64,000 nt of DNA from Elysia chlorotica (Eukaryota; Mollusca; Gastropoda; Plakobranchidae): positions 243,970 to 307,969 of the forward strand of contig RQTK01000488.1 in assembly GCA_003991915.1 (NCBI GenBank), read 5' to 3'. Shown here piece by piece: positions 48,901 to 61,872 of the stretch (the stretch's first letter is position 1; each line of letters begins with the position of its first letter). The notes beneath the pieces are model-generated. The model worked only from the letters and a program-made list of their open reading frames with translations. It was not told the DNA's origin and did not search any database. The position numbers and the translations under genes are program-made.

Positions 48901-51900
48901 ACATTTTATGAGAAGGGTCCCAATAGCTCCAAATTTTTTTACTTTCTTTAAAATCATGTCCACTCTAGAGGAAATCACAAACACCCATCAAGGTGCTTCA
49001 GCAGAAAGTCAGACGCTAACTTACCTTGAAAGCCATGAACTTGTGGTAAGGTTTCGGTGCCCATGCGTAAATCTCCACGCTGTCGTGTAGCGCTATCACC
49101 AGGAACTTGATTCTTTCATATTTCACTGAGAGAAAAACACAAACAAAACTTTGCATGTATCTGTAATTTGAAAAATAAAACACAGCACAATAAACTGCTT
49201 TAAAATTAAATAAAAAATAATAACAACTACAGCAGCAGGAGTAACAAAAGCAAAAAACACACTATATGTATATAAAAACTTTAGATGCATGAAACCATTA
49301 TGAAGCAAAGTGAGACAATGAAAAACACCTACAGCCACGGCAAAGACAAAGAATTCTAAAACCTAAGATGAGTTTGTTTAGGAGTGTCGAAATAAAATCA
49401 AATGGCTTCAAAATGATAGAAAATGGAATACAAAACATTATCCAATATCGTCTTCAATCTACTCACCAATTTTAAAATGTACACATCCCTCCAGTTCTCC
49501 AACATTCACCCATCCATTCTTTTTGTCACTCTGGGGAATGAAAAGTAGTGATTTTTCAGCATTTATAATTTACCTTAAGCATCCAAGTGTTAAGGAATTC
49601 AATTTGAGCCCAACTTAAGAATATATGTATCAGTCAATGCACATGCATACATAATCTGGTTTGACAAGTCACTTTTCTTCATCTGTTCACCTCACCTCGT
49701 GATTCCACTTTGGTCAATTTTAGAAAAAGTACAGTTTGATGTTTAGGACATGTAATAATTTCATATTTAAATATTCAAACAATGGAGATTTAAAAAATCT
49801 TAAAATCTACACAGATAAAAAAAATTCTACAAAGGATTAAGCAGTCCCCTTCCCTTTTCCTTCAAATGTTTCAATTTCTTCTTTTTTATTCTAACCAATG
49901 CTTTAAACTCCTTAAATGCTCCAATAGAAATTCAAAATGCAATATCATTCCCATTCTTTAAAGGGAACTTACTGTATCATTCTTGAGTATCTTTGACTTG
50001 AGCCAGGAGAGGTAGTACACTCGGATCTTGCTCTTCTTGCCAGAGATGGTGACCAGAATGTTCTGTCCTTCCAGCACCTCCATCTGCTGGAACCGGCGTC
50101 GGGAGATCAGGGTGTACACTGAATACACGCACACACAAACACAGAGGGCCTTGTTAGTTAAGTTCAATAGATCGATAGATCAAGTGTACACTGCACACAC
50201 AGAGATACAGCGTGCCATGTTAGTTAAGTTAAAGAGACCACTGTAGTATGTATAATATTATTGATCTTTATGTCAAAATTCTACCTTTTTCTTTTCACAG
50301 CGTTGTAAACTTTATAATTTCGTTTGTTGTATAAAGAGAGTGTACTTTAATTTCCACATGCTCCTCTTCCCTCTAAAGCAATAGATTGCTTCAGTCTTCT
50401 ATATAACTACACACAGGGTAACGCTTGAATAAAAACCAGAGGGCAGTACTGACCTTTGCCTTGCCCACTGCGGTCAAGCAGCATGAGGCCGGACTCTGTG
50501 CCTATCAAGAGATTCACACCTGTAGAAACAAAGTGGAGCAGCCAAATGAAAATATAGTTGCTACAAAATGAACTATTAGGATTTTTTTACACCTTTAACA
50601 CTTATTTCATCCTTGTTGGGACTATATAACAAGAACTTATCATTTTTCCTTAGAGTTCATGACTCCCTGAGAACATGAGTTGATTTGAAGCTTTATATTG
50701 GGCACGAGTAATAACCAGTCTTAGTTGCAAGATATTTCAACAGATTTGTCAGGAAAAACTAACAATTCCTTTCTCGTATTAGTATTCTCATGACGATTTC
50801 CTTAAAAAGTCATTCCACAAACATGGCATCTCACAGAAGAATTCTTATTGTAAAACTTGAATTCACACTGTTTCTAATGAACATATAAAAAATTGACGTC
50901 CACCTCCCCCTGCTGCCATGTTTCTAAAGAACATATATAAAATTGACGTCCACCTCCCCCTTGTTGCCAAAACAAGAGTGAATGATAAACTTTTTCTATA
51001 ATAAGTACATGTACATCCCCTTACCCCATAGAGCAGCACACAGGATGTCCGAGCCAAAGCGCTTCTTGTACTTCCTGATCTCGGGCGTGTCACTGACTCC
51101 CTCCGTGGTCTGTAGCGGCGCGACATTCACGTTGATCTGAGAGCCTCGTCGACTGTTCCCCGAGGCGGCCGAGCTGTGCCTGCCCTGAACAGTGCCCGAT
51201 GACCCGCTGCTGATTGACCCGATGGTTGACCCGGCCTGACCCGCCTCGGTGCCGGCTGCCCCGAACCCGAATGCTGAGAAGGAGAGCTGGTGCTTCATAC
51301 CGGGCTGGAGGACTGCGCGCCGATACTGAGGGATGGAGAGAGAGCAGTTGATTTTAATATGGGATACTGAGGGATGGAGAGAGAGCAGTTGATTTTAATA
51401 TGGGATACTGAGGGATGGAGAGAGAGCAGTTGGTTTTAATATGGGATACTGAGGGATGGAGAGAGAGCAGTTGGTTTTAATATGGGATACTGAGGGATGG
51501 AGAGAGAACAGTTGGTTTTAATATGGGATACTGAGGGATGGAGAGAGAACAGTTGGTTTTAATATGGGATACCCAGAGAGGGAGGGACTAAGGCAAAACA
51601 TTACTTGACTAGAACTATTTTATTTTGAACATAGCTCAGTAACCGTATAACATAATAATGATCATCATGTATAATTTCTTTCCTAGTGCAGTGGGAGAGC
51701 AGTAGCGCTGTGATTAAAGCATTGGCAATTTTTGCAAGAGGTAGGTGGTTTGAGCCCCACTCAGGCACATGTGTTTTTCCCTATTCGTTTGGTCCGTGTC
51801 ACTTTAATGTGAAGAACCAGATTGCGTCGCCGTATAGGAATTTTCTCAAGACCTCAACGAGTCGAAACTATGCGAACAAAGAAATAATTTGCAGTACAAA

Positions 51901-53441
51901 AGATGGGAAATTTTCAATTAAAAAGCTAAACAAATTTTGAAAAACCAACAAGGCTATCATATTGCTTTCCTCCCATTTTTTTACAAGACTTCAATGACAT
52001 ACACCTGCTAGCAATCAAACAATTGGATAATACCATAAACTTCAAGTCTTTTCCAACTCCCGACTCCTCCAGTTAAAGTTTAAACATGTAACACTCAGTC
52101 CATATAACCAGTACGTAAGTCTCTCACCTCCTCTGAAGCGAGTTTGTCCTGGGGTCTCTGTGGGGTGGGGGGTGACCGTGACTGTGGTGGTGTGTGAGGG
52201 GGAACCAGATCTGGCATAACCCCACTGTGTCTGGGTGACTGGCTGCTTGCTGAAAGCAACATGAATTTATTATATGTAAATACAACAAACTTAGTCAATA
52301 TTTCATATCTTTTAGCTGTAACATAATAATGAAAATAAAAACTTATCAATTGATATTCATGTAACAATATATTTTTTATTGTTGATGCAGCATACACCAA
52401 GTTCTTTAACTCTATATCCTGTGTTATACAATGAGTTGATATATCCTTTCTTTTTTTTTTTAAAGCTTAATCTCTCAGTTCTCCATACTTATGCAAAGAC
52501 CATTAGACATTGTGCTATGCACTATTGAGACTAGATCATGTTTAATCTTCCTTTCAACACACATACCTTCTAATCTCCCCTCTCCCCTTATGCAATTTCC
52601 CATATATCAAATTCTCTCTCTCTCTCCTTCCCACTATGTCTCTTTCCCTCCCTCCCACTATGTCTCTTTCCCTCCCTCTCACTGTCTATCCTCTATCTCT
52701 CCACCCACATACTACTCCTCTACCTATCTCTCTCCCTTTCCCCTTCCTCTAATAAAAAAAAATCTCCCTCTCTCTCACTCCATTATCCCCTCACCAACAG
52801 CCCCTGGAGGGGACTAGCTGGACGTGTTAGAAGACGTCCTGTGTACATGCTGGACATGAGACACTGCCCCTCCACTGCTACTGAGCGCTCTCTCTCTCTC
52901 TCTCACTCCCTCTCTCTCTCTCTACACCCCCCCCTCCCCCAGCAGGAGCGGACGTGAGAGTGTGTGTGTGTGCTGCTGTTGGTCTCCCCCCCCCCTGTCT
53001 CTCTCAACTCACCAACAGCCCCTGGAGCGGACGAGCTGGACGTGTTAGAAGAAGTCCTGTGAACATGCTGAGCATGCTGGACATGAGACACCGCCCCTCC
53101 ACTGCTGCTGAGCGCTCTTTCTCTCTCTCTCTCTCCTCTCTCGATCTCTTCCCACCCCCTCTCTCTCTCAACTCACCAACAGCCCCTGGAGCGGACGAGC
53201 TGGACGTGTTAGAAGACGTCCTGTGCACATGCTGCTGGACATGAGACACCGCCCCTCCACTGCTACTACTGGAGAGCTTAGGCTGCTGCCCATGCCCATG
53301 CCCAAGGCCATGCTGGAGTCCGTGGTGACCGCGCTCCTTGTCCCTGGACACATGCTCCCCGCCGGCACGTCTGTCCACTGCTGCGGCCGCTGACCGCCGG
53401 TCTCGCTCTGGCTCCGAGTGGATGACTGGTTCAGATTTGTT
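42732..53441 (-). CDS. msn: Misshapen / MAP4K4-TNIK-MINK family kinase, 3' portion (linker and CNH domain)
   Basis: Exons in transcript order are 53177-53441, 52128-52249, 51025-51325, 50454-50519, 49973-50118, 49467-49530, 49025-49125, 48565-48714, (47439-47492 optional), 44812-44890, 44056-44136, 43463-43602 and 42732-42815 (TGA). They join in frame to 532 aa, or 550 with the optional exon. Family members are Ste20-like Ser/Thr kinases acting upstream of JNK and on the cytoskeleton. Their C-terminal citron-homology (CNH) domain binds small GTPases such as Rap2. Seen: a Ser/Pro/Gln/Gly-rich linker; [83 protein letters not shown]; and GLANW at the end. The sequence is closer to fly Msn than to vertebrate paralogues in the final exon. 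The kinase domain is not in the window, so the gene continues past 64000. Confidence 0.93.
42890..43085 (-). mobile_element. SINE copy in msn intron
   Basis: The plus strand reads CTGTATAAGCTATATTAAGG, GTCAATTTTATTTGCTGCC, ACCCAACCAGTAGGAG and GGGGCTCAAACCACAGAC, then AGCCTATGTTCGACGC. Body and tRNA-like head are in antisense order. The head resembles that of the 61093-61295 copy. Confidence 0.7.
44645..44816 (-). repeat. 58/59-bp triplication carrying the donor of msn exon 44812-44890
   Basis: Three copies of CGATAGTAAGTTTT on the coding strand end at 44699, 44757 and 44816 on the plus strand. Each is followed by ACTTGTACCCTTGGACAC-like sequence. The copy next to the exon is the working donor (TACGATA|GTAAGT). 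The other two are intact donor consensus sequences 58 and 117 bp into the intron. Confidence 0.88.
45281..45390. repeat. (GA)n microsatellite
   Basis: About 110 bp of nearly pure GA with scattered AAAG interruptions, in the long msn intron between 44891 and the next upstream exon. Confidence 0.95.
45780..45910. repeat. (GAT)n microsatellite
   Basis: About 43 GAT/TGA units with AAT interruptions at the left. All six-frame translations give homopolymers such as Ile, His, Ser, Met or Asp, which explains the apparent frames here. Confidence 0.95.
46050..46200 (-). mobile_element. Diverged SINE body in msn intron
   Basis: The plus strand shows CATGCTGCCACACAGAGACA, TGGGGATACCAGCATTTCTC, TTATACTGACACTGGCAGGC and TACCAGTAGGGGCCAAAA, the antisense body order. 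Confidence 0.65.
47439..47492 (-). CDS. msn: Candidate 18-codon cassette exon of msn inside the CNH domain
   Basis: The open segment encodes [18 protein letters not shown] and ends at CAG|GTAAGA, a strong donor. Its GC content is clearly higher than the surrounding intron. Both borders are phase 0, so inclusion or skipping keeps the frame. The acceptor is uncertain: CCAG at 47493-47494 gives 18 codons and AAAG at 47505-47506 gives 22. Neither has a good pyrimidine tract. Without it, IPSH (exon 48565-48714) joins [15 protein letters not shown], which aligns without a gap to remembered msn and MINK sequences. The segment is therefore an addition rather than a core exon. Confidence 0.6.
50112..50245 (-). 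repeat. 72-bp duplication carrying the acceptor of msn exon 49973-50118
   Basis: On the coding strand GTATTCAG|TGTACACCCTG is the real acceptor (exon starts 50118). GTGTGTGCAG|TGTACACTTGA lies 72 bp upstream (post-AG base 50190). The intervening TTAGTTAAGTT blocks also match. Use of the upstream copy would give V-Y-T-stop. Confidence 0.8.
51323..51568 (-). repeat. 41-bp array carrying the acceptor of msn exon 51025-51325
   Basis: Six copies with anchors at 51323, 51364, 51405, 51446, 51487 and 51528. On the coding strand each ends CTCTCTCTCCATCCCTCAG|TAT, a strong pyrimidine tract and acceptor. The copy at 51325-51327 borders the exon. The others are near-identical (G/A and C/T changes only). 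Steps of 41 bp change the frame, and the 41- and 123-bp extensions meet stops. Confidence 0.93.
51686..51800 (+). mobile_element. tRNA-like SINE head fragment
   Basis: GGGAGAGCAGTAGCGCTG followed by GGTAGGTGGTTTGAGCCCCA resembles A and B boxes of a pol III promoter. The downstream sequence does not clearly match the common SINE body. Confidence 0.4.
52788..53290 (-). repeat. Triplicated 3' end of msn exon 53177-53441, including its donor
   Basis: The coding strand segment from GTGTCTCATGTCCAG through AACACGTCCAGCTCGTCC to GGGGCTGTTG|GTGAG occurs three times. The donors are at 53176 (exon), 53012 and 52795. The middle copy keeps an open frame. The third has an in-frame TAG (CCAGCTAGTCC). The copies are separated by CT-rich stretches (GA-rich on the transcript), so the extra copies have poor acceptors of their own. 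Confidence 0.88.
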
Positions 53442-54329
53442 CTGGAGAGGAGAGAGCAGGGGATGGAAACATTAATAGTCATAATAATTATGATAAAACG
53501 GAAATGTGTAGGAATTACAAGTGATAATACCATGCTGTATACTTAAACGTCAGACAGCATTACATATTTGATCTATTTCATGAATGGGTTTAAGTTTTAA
53601 CTGATTAAAACAAAACTAACTTTCCATCAAAGCAGAATATAAGGCCAAGCATATAGGACTCATGAGTTTATCCTCACATAACACCCGCATTAACCTGCAG
53701 TTTTCCTTCATGCCTAATCTTTCATTCCTCGACTCACACTTTTACCTTTTTGACTCTTTTACGCACGCACACACACACACACACACACAGAGGGGGAGGC
53801 AGAGAGATAGAGATAGATGTATGATAGATAGAAAAAAAATGGAGAGGAAGAGGGGAAAGAGAAAATATGAGAGCACCAAACAGTTAGAAATTAATGCTAT
53901 ACAAATCTTGCTATGGAACACTTCATTTCCACAACAGATGCAAAAAGCTCCCTCTCCACTCTTTTCTCTTTCTGAAAAGAGACCCAAAGAACACGGGATA
54001 TTGGCCGCAACCCAACTGTTCTATAGAATCTTGCATCGATTTATCGATATAATAGGCCCCGACAGAGTGTACGCCTCTGGAATACCCAACAAAAGCCCAG
54101 ACCGCGACCAGGGTTACCATCTCTTATGTCATTTACTCTCCCGCTTTGCAACAGTTCACTCTTTTCTTTTTCTTTTTTTTAACCACCATTCCAGCCTTTC
54201 CACTTTATCCTATCTTTCACATAATGCAAAGATTCCGAATGGGATAGAGAAATACGCGGGTAGTGAGCACATTCATAGCTGGGTAGCTAGCAAGACGGGT
54301 AAACAGAAAGAGAGGTGCGATATGGAGTG

Positions 54330-54338
54330 AGAGAGAGT

Positions 54339-54404
<66 letters not shown>

Positions 54405-54877
54405 GAGAGAGACAGAGAGAGGGGAGGAAAGAGAGACTGAGGGAGAGAAAGAAGAAGCATATCATCAAACTAAAATAAACAACTTTCGAGAGGTACTGTA
54501 CAGAGCTGTACAAATAACGGCGATAATGGCCACCTGTCAAGAGGATGGATGCCGGTATAGCTTTGGTTGCGCAAACCCAGTCCCTTGTGGATTGCCTGCA
54601 TTCCTAGCACCGTTCTGATTTTTTTTTCCCGCAGCGAGCTTGACCGTAACAATGAAAAGTCAGGCCCGACAGAAAGGTTCAGTCAGGGATAGTGCTGGGG
54701 CACAGATCTCTATTAATTGACATCTGTGTGTGGGTACAGCACATTACAGGCCTTACGACAAAGGGATCCAAAGTGAAAACGAAGGCGATTGGTAACTAAA
54801 TCTGCCGTGGCGGCCAATCATTGTAAACTCCATGTCTAATAAAACTATTCGTTTTCGACGTGTAAAATGGAAAGCAT

Positions 54878-54938
<61 letters not shown>

Positions 54939-54958
54939 AGAGAGAGGAAAGACAGAGA

Positions 54959-54990
<32 letters not shown>
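54330..54990. repeat. Two (GA)n arrays
   Basis: GA-rich runs at about 54330-54440 and 54878-54990 have G- and A-run interruptions, purine on the plus strand. Confidence 0.9.
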
Positions 54991-54994
<4 letters not shown>

Positions 54995-55494
54995 GTAAAT
55001 AATGGATCTATCGCTTAATATACCACTATATTTACCAAACGCACGCCAAAAATAGGCATATTCATTATTTATTACACTATTTACCATATCAGAAATTATT
55101 GTACACTCATGACGATGTACATTCTGAAGACAGTTAAGGTTGGCAGCTCAGATTTGTTATGTACCGTACTGTGCATTCAGTATTCAGGGCTCGTTAGTCG
55201 GTCTGTCTCACCGAGCATCCATCGCCCATCGGGAGTCAACGAGGGCCGAGCGCTGTGGAATGCCCGAATGCCAGGACGGACGTGCCCAGAAGCGCAAGGA
55301 TTCCAGTCTACGCGCGGTCTGCATGACATCTATTGTCACGGCTGCGGACCTGTCAACATTGCGCCATAAAAAGGGTATCTTTACGTTTTGTAGTAATCTT
55401 TGTAGGAATTAGAGATAAACCTCTCTCGTAGTTTTACATCTCTTCAATGCCCACCAAGGAAAGCTGCAGAGGATCAGATTCGGCAACGGGTCTA

Positions 55495-55700
55495 AAGATT
55501 AACGTCTGAGATTTTTACGTGTTGCCACGCTCGCGACAGTGCGGGGATACCCACCATGACTTCTGTTTCCGTGGCTCTCTTCATACTGACGCCGGCCCAA
55601 CCCGAAGGGGGCGAAATTCACGACAAACAAATTTGTCCGATCGTTGATTCCGAGCCAGGAACCTCTCCCGATTGGGTGACCAACAAACAAAACCCCCAAC
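55495..55700 (-). mobile_element. Diverged SINE copy
   Basis: The plus strand reads TTAACGTCTGAGATTTTTAC, GTGCGGGGATACCCACCATG, ACTTCTGTTTCCGTGG, ATACTGACGCCGGCCCAACC and AGCCAGGAACCTCTCCCGAT. The family body is in antisense with a decayed head. Confidence 0.6.
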
Positions 55701-56009
55701 AACAAAGATAAAAACCCACACACGCATTTCTTGTAGGTGTTTCCATTTAAATTTTTCGTGCCTATATTTTCACATTTTGGGGCTTGTTAGATTGGCAGCG
55801 TTTCCGGGATGTGGCCGCCAGCCCCAGAGTGATTGTTGCGTGACTAGCTTGGGGGAACTTCCAGGTAGAGTGCGAGTTATTTACCCCGGCGATTGATTGG
55901 ATGTGAACATCCATCTGATAGGAATTATGGTGAGAGAAGGGCGTAACAGGAGGGTAGATGTAAAGAGAGACAAATGTAAATAGACAGGTCGAGACAGAAA
56001 GATAGATAG

Positions 56010-56021
56010 AGAGAGAGAGAA

Positions 56022-56064
<43 letters not shown>

Positions 56065-56585
56065 AGGATACATTTCTTTGCGCCCACACCTTCTCCCAAT
56101 CGAATATTTAAAAAAAAAAGGACGTTAAAAAATCCTCTTTTTCTGTTCCATCTAATATTTTACTTAATCTTTTTTTATCTTTGAATTTCCTATCCCTATG
56201 AAACAAAAAGCCAGTTTGAAATCATCACTTTCTTTTTACTATCTTAAGATGGCGAAGATGGCGTCGACAAAGTACAACAAAACCGAAGCGAGAAAATACG
56301 TGGCCCGGCAAAAATGATACAACACACGACTTCAGCTTTCCAAAACAAAACAAAACAAACACGACCGGTAGCAGTCGGAGCAACCAAAACAAATAAATTT
56401 CAAAATTCTAAGTCGGAATATTTCGACGTTTTAAAACATTTTACAACAAAATAATCCATCACAGATGTGACGCGCCGTCAGGTTAAGAGGGGGGAGAATT
56501 TATCACCACACCTTCCTTCTTTTTGAACTTTTGATATTTTTTTTTTATCGCCGCCCCTCTGTCTGTCTGCCTGTCCGCCTCTCTA

Positions 56586-56647
<62 letters not shown>

Positions 56648-56748
56648 ACACAGATTTGAACTGTCTTCCCCATGTCTTTTTGATCCAACGTTATACATTC
56701 CAAAACAATACACGGTATCCCTGCACTGCCTGTCGTAACCCTGTGTGT

Positions 56749-56810
<62 letters not shown>
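56010..56810. repeat. GA and CT arrays of both orientations
   Basis: GA at about 56010-56057 is followed by CT at 56582-56650 and GA at 56749-56805. Opposed purine tracts this close together could pair as a long imperfect hairpin. Confidence 0.9.
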
Positions 56811-57261
56811 TTTTCTTCTTCCGACCAATATCACAAGAAGCCTCCCGCAATGGTTCCATTATGCTTCCATACTCTAGCGTGAAAACTCGCGGAATCGCGT
56901 GTTTGTTTACCACCTCATCACCTGAAGAGTTTGAGCTCTCTGTTTAGCGTTAAAATCATAATTACATTAGCCGACTGGCACACGCCTAATGCGCCCAGGC
57001 GTTTCTCCTTTTCAAAACAAAACGCCACCGAACCCGGTGCCGGGTGCTTCCGACCTCTTAGAAGCGTTGAGTACGTGTATGGCAAACGTAAATAATAAAA
57101 TAATATAATAAGCTTCCAGAAGAGGGTCCCTCCACATGAGCGATACGCCAAATTGCCGCAATTCGCGTGCCTTATGTGTGTGAGTGAGTGTGAAGGAAAC
57201 GTGGAAAAAATGTACGGAAAGTAGAAAAGTGTGTGTGTGTATGTGTGTGTGTGTGGAAAAA

Positions 57262-58721
<1,460 letters not shown>

Positions 58722-59103
58722 ACACAGCCATAAACTAGCTCCCTGCCCCACTGCTTTCAGTCCTTTCACGTCTGATAATCTCCAAGGAATTATCCTTCAA
58801 TTTTTTTTTTTTGTGCCGCTTTCAAAGTTTCTCTCAACGCACGTGCTTAATAGCCAAGAACCTTGATTTTAACTGGTTTTTTTGTGTCCTCTTTTAGAAA
58901 ATGATCTTCACGTTCTGTTTCCTCCTCTACTCCAGATTGCATCATTTGTGTCTGTTAACTTCTCATGCTCAGTTTGTGTATGTGTGTGTAGAAGTGTGGC
59001 ATAAATCCACTCTAGGTTAACTCTAGCTTTACAACAGCCGCCAGCTTCAAGGTTAATTATCGTGGGAATTTACAGGCATGGAGGTCTGGGTTACGAACCT
59101 GCT

Positions 59104-59105
<2 letters not shown>

Positions 59106-59149
<44 letters not shown>

Positions 59150-59951
59150 AGAGAGAGAGAGAGGGAGAGAGAGAGAGAGTGAGTGTGAGAGAGAAAGAGA
59201 GAGAAAGAGAGAGAGAGGGGAGGAAAAAAGAGTGAAAGAGAGGTAAGAGATAAAGAGAAAGAAAATACAGAGAGAAAGGAGAGAGAAAGAGAGAGAGAGC
59301 TAGCGGAGACAAGCTTGAATAGAAAGAGAAACAAATTACATGTAATATGGACTCGGGGTAGAGATGCATGCATGCAAGATACGCTATTATAGAGCTAAAA
59401 AAGAAAATGGTTAACAAAGCAAACTGCTGATTTTGTGCAGTGGATCTGATAAAATACGAGCGTAGTTTCGGCTTTCTTCTGGAGCCAACCTGACAAAATA
59501 TGAGCGTAGTTTCTTTTGCTTCTTTCATTTTTCCTCAAGTCCACAAACAGGATCTTCCGGCAGACAAAGATGAGCGAAGAAAAAAACGTGACAAACAAAA
59601 AAAACCCTCCCAATAATGTGATTCTTTTCAGAGCGAGGAAGACTGCAACTCCCAACATGTGAATGATTTATTCCTAGACCACACGCTTCAACTTGAACAT
59701 GGCAGAATGGACAGACGGATGGATGGATGGATGGGTGGACGGATAGATGGATAAGAGGAAGAGGAATGGATACGGGAAAGATAGGGTGGGAGATAAGAGG
59801 TTGAGAGAGTGAAGAAACAAAGATAATGAGTTTAAAAGAGAGAGAGATAGAGATAGAGATAGAGAGACGGAGAGAAAGAGAGCGAGAGCAAGGGAGAGAG
59901 CCTGAGTTAAAGAGAAAAAGATACGGAATAAGAGATAAAGAGAGACATAGT

Positions 59952-60002
<51 letters not shown>
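59106..60002. repeat. GA-rich arrays with short GGAT run
   Basis: Purine-rich GA arrays at 59106-59300 and 59838-60002 flank a (GGAT)n patch near 59712-59752. The sense-strand purine bias gives Leu/Ser-rich spurious frames on the minus strand. Confidence 0.9.
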
Positions 60003-60005
<3 letters not shown>

Positions 60006-60561
60006 AAGAGCCATAGTGAGAGAGAGTTACGGAGAAAGAGGGATTAGAAATACCAACACAGATAGCTGGAACTAAATAATCATTATCATAACCATTCGCT
60101 GGAAACACTTCTTTGATTTTGTCAGGACGAGCACAGACAGACAGACAGACAGTGAGCATCCCAAGCTACAGTAACAGGGAATCACAGAGCTAGGCCCAGC
60201 ATGATGGATGCCCCAGGATCCCCGCCCGGAGTGAGAACCGAGGCGACAGGTCATCTCGGGGTCTCCAAGCTGGGCAGGCACGGAATAATCTCATTTACAA
60301 ACAGATCGCACGTCTCTCAGCCGTTCAGGCTCCGAGGCTCTCACACACGAGGGTGATAGATATAGAAGAAGCTTACATCGATAACTAAAGCTTCTTCGCC
60401 TCCTTCGATTTGCTGTCTGCTTAACTAGCTGCACAGTTAGGACCATTGAATCTACAACTTTAACCCCGCGCCCCTAAAAACCCACACAAGCGACAATAAT
60501 TAAAAAAACCCACCTATAAATTAACAAAGAAACAAACAAACGACAAACAACAACGGCAACA

Positions 60562-60571
60562 CTACACCGCC

Positions 60572-60619
<48 letters not shown>
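60562..60619. repeat. (CAA)n microsatellite
   Basis: About 17 CAA units inside an A/C-rich stretch. Confidence 0.95.
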
Positions 60620-60621
<2 letters not shown>

Positions 60622-60904
60622 GCCATGTGCCTAACATACACACACTCACACGTTCAGATCATGAACTACATTATAATTATGCAGGGAGCATCTGACGCAT
60701 GAAACCCACACCAGCAGTGCAGTATTTTGCATAGGTGCAAGGTTATAATTATTCTAAACGCCCTCGTTTGGCTAATAACTTAATATGAGTTAGCCTTCCA
60801 CCAATTATGCAAATTATTATGATGTATTCGTATTGTGCGTAACTCATTATACAGACTCATTTTCCGCGCTCACCGAGAGGATGGGAGATAAGGCCAGGGG
60901 GATG

Positions 60905-60909
<5 letters not shown>

Positions 60910-60935
<26 letters not shown>

Positions 60936-60949
60936 GGGGGGGGGGGGGT
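60910..60949. repeat. Poly-T followed by poly-G
   Basis: About 26 T then about 13 G at the left edge of duplicated block B. The length is likely unreliable. Confidence 0.9.
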
Positions 60950-61021
60950 GCTTTAAAATACTGTGAAGTATTACTAACATAAATACTAAAAACGATAAGC
61001 ATAAATAAATAGAGAACTATC

Positions 61022-61798
61022 TTTGGGTGAGGATTACGCTTCACCGACATTCGCGTGCCTTGGGGGTGTGGGTGTAAAGGAAAGAGTTGAGTTGGTTTTA
61101 ACGTCCAACATCAGCACTATATAGGCTATATTGTGGACGGGCTCTAAGACTTACGTCTGACAATGTAATGTGCTGCCAAACACGAGACAGGACGGGGATA
61201 CCATGACCCAACCAGTAGGGAGCGAAACCGCCAGGGCTCGAACCACGGACCTTTTGCGTCGGAAGCCTATGTTCTACCTCGGGGCTACCCCCCCCCCCCT
61301 CTCTTTCCGATGTAAAGGAAAGGGGAAGATGGAGGGAAGGAGGGCGAACCGGGGGTGGGGAGAAAATGTACACTTCATAATAACTCTCCGTTTATTATTC
61401 TGATGGGTTGAAAGCAACGGTTTAACATTTCTGCCTTTCCTCTTTCAACGGGGAAAATATAGCCTTGGAGAGCTAGAGATGATTTCAATTATAGTTAAAA
61501 AAAAAACAACAACAAAAAACGAGTAAGAATCTCTTTGTGTGAATGGGATTTTAAAACTGACGTGTTCCCCGACGTAGTCTTTCCGCTTCACTGACAGTTT
61601 TATTAGTTTTTTTCACGGACATTACTCATAATATTATGAATTGACGGGAAGGGGCGCGGTAGTTTGCGGTTTCAATTTTAAAGGAGAAAAAAAGTGAAAA
61701 AACGGAAACTGTAGTCTAGGAAAGGAGAGACAACAGAGAAGGATAGAAAAAGAAAGGGGAAGAAGAAAGTAAACAAACGAATTGAATAATAAACATGA

Positions 61799-61872
<74 letters not shown>

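Noticed and set aside
51686..51800. Possible tRNA gene
   Set aside because: Box A/B-like motifs are present, but no cloverleaf with an acceptor stem could be drawn. A SINE head fragment fits better.
53662..54330. 222-codon plus-strand frame
   Set aside because: Composition is low-complexity at both ends (CA and GA repeats) and the middle shows no recognisable family. It lies opposite the msn strand in a repeat-rich stretch.
55109..55412. GC-richer patch with two overlapping open frames of 86-90 codons
   Set aside because: No start context, splice pattern or family similarity could be seen. It may be a decayed repeat or an untranslated exon, but nothing supports a coding call.
56256..56320. 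Short frame starting ATGGCGTCGAC (MASTKYNKTEARKYVARQK)
   Set aside because: The composition looks protein-like, but it is 19 codons, has no clear continuation and no family match that I can defend.
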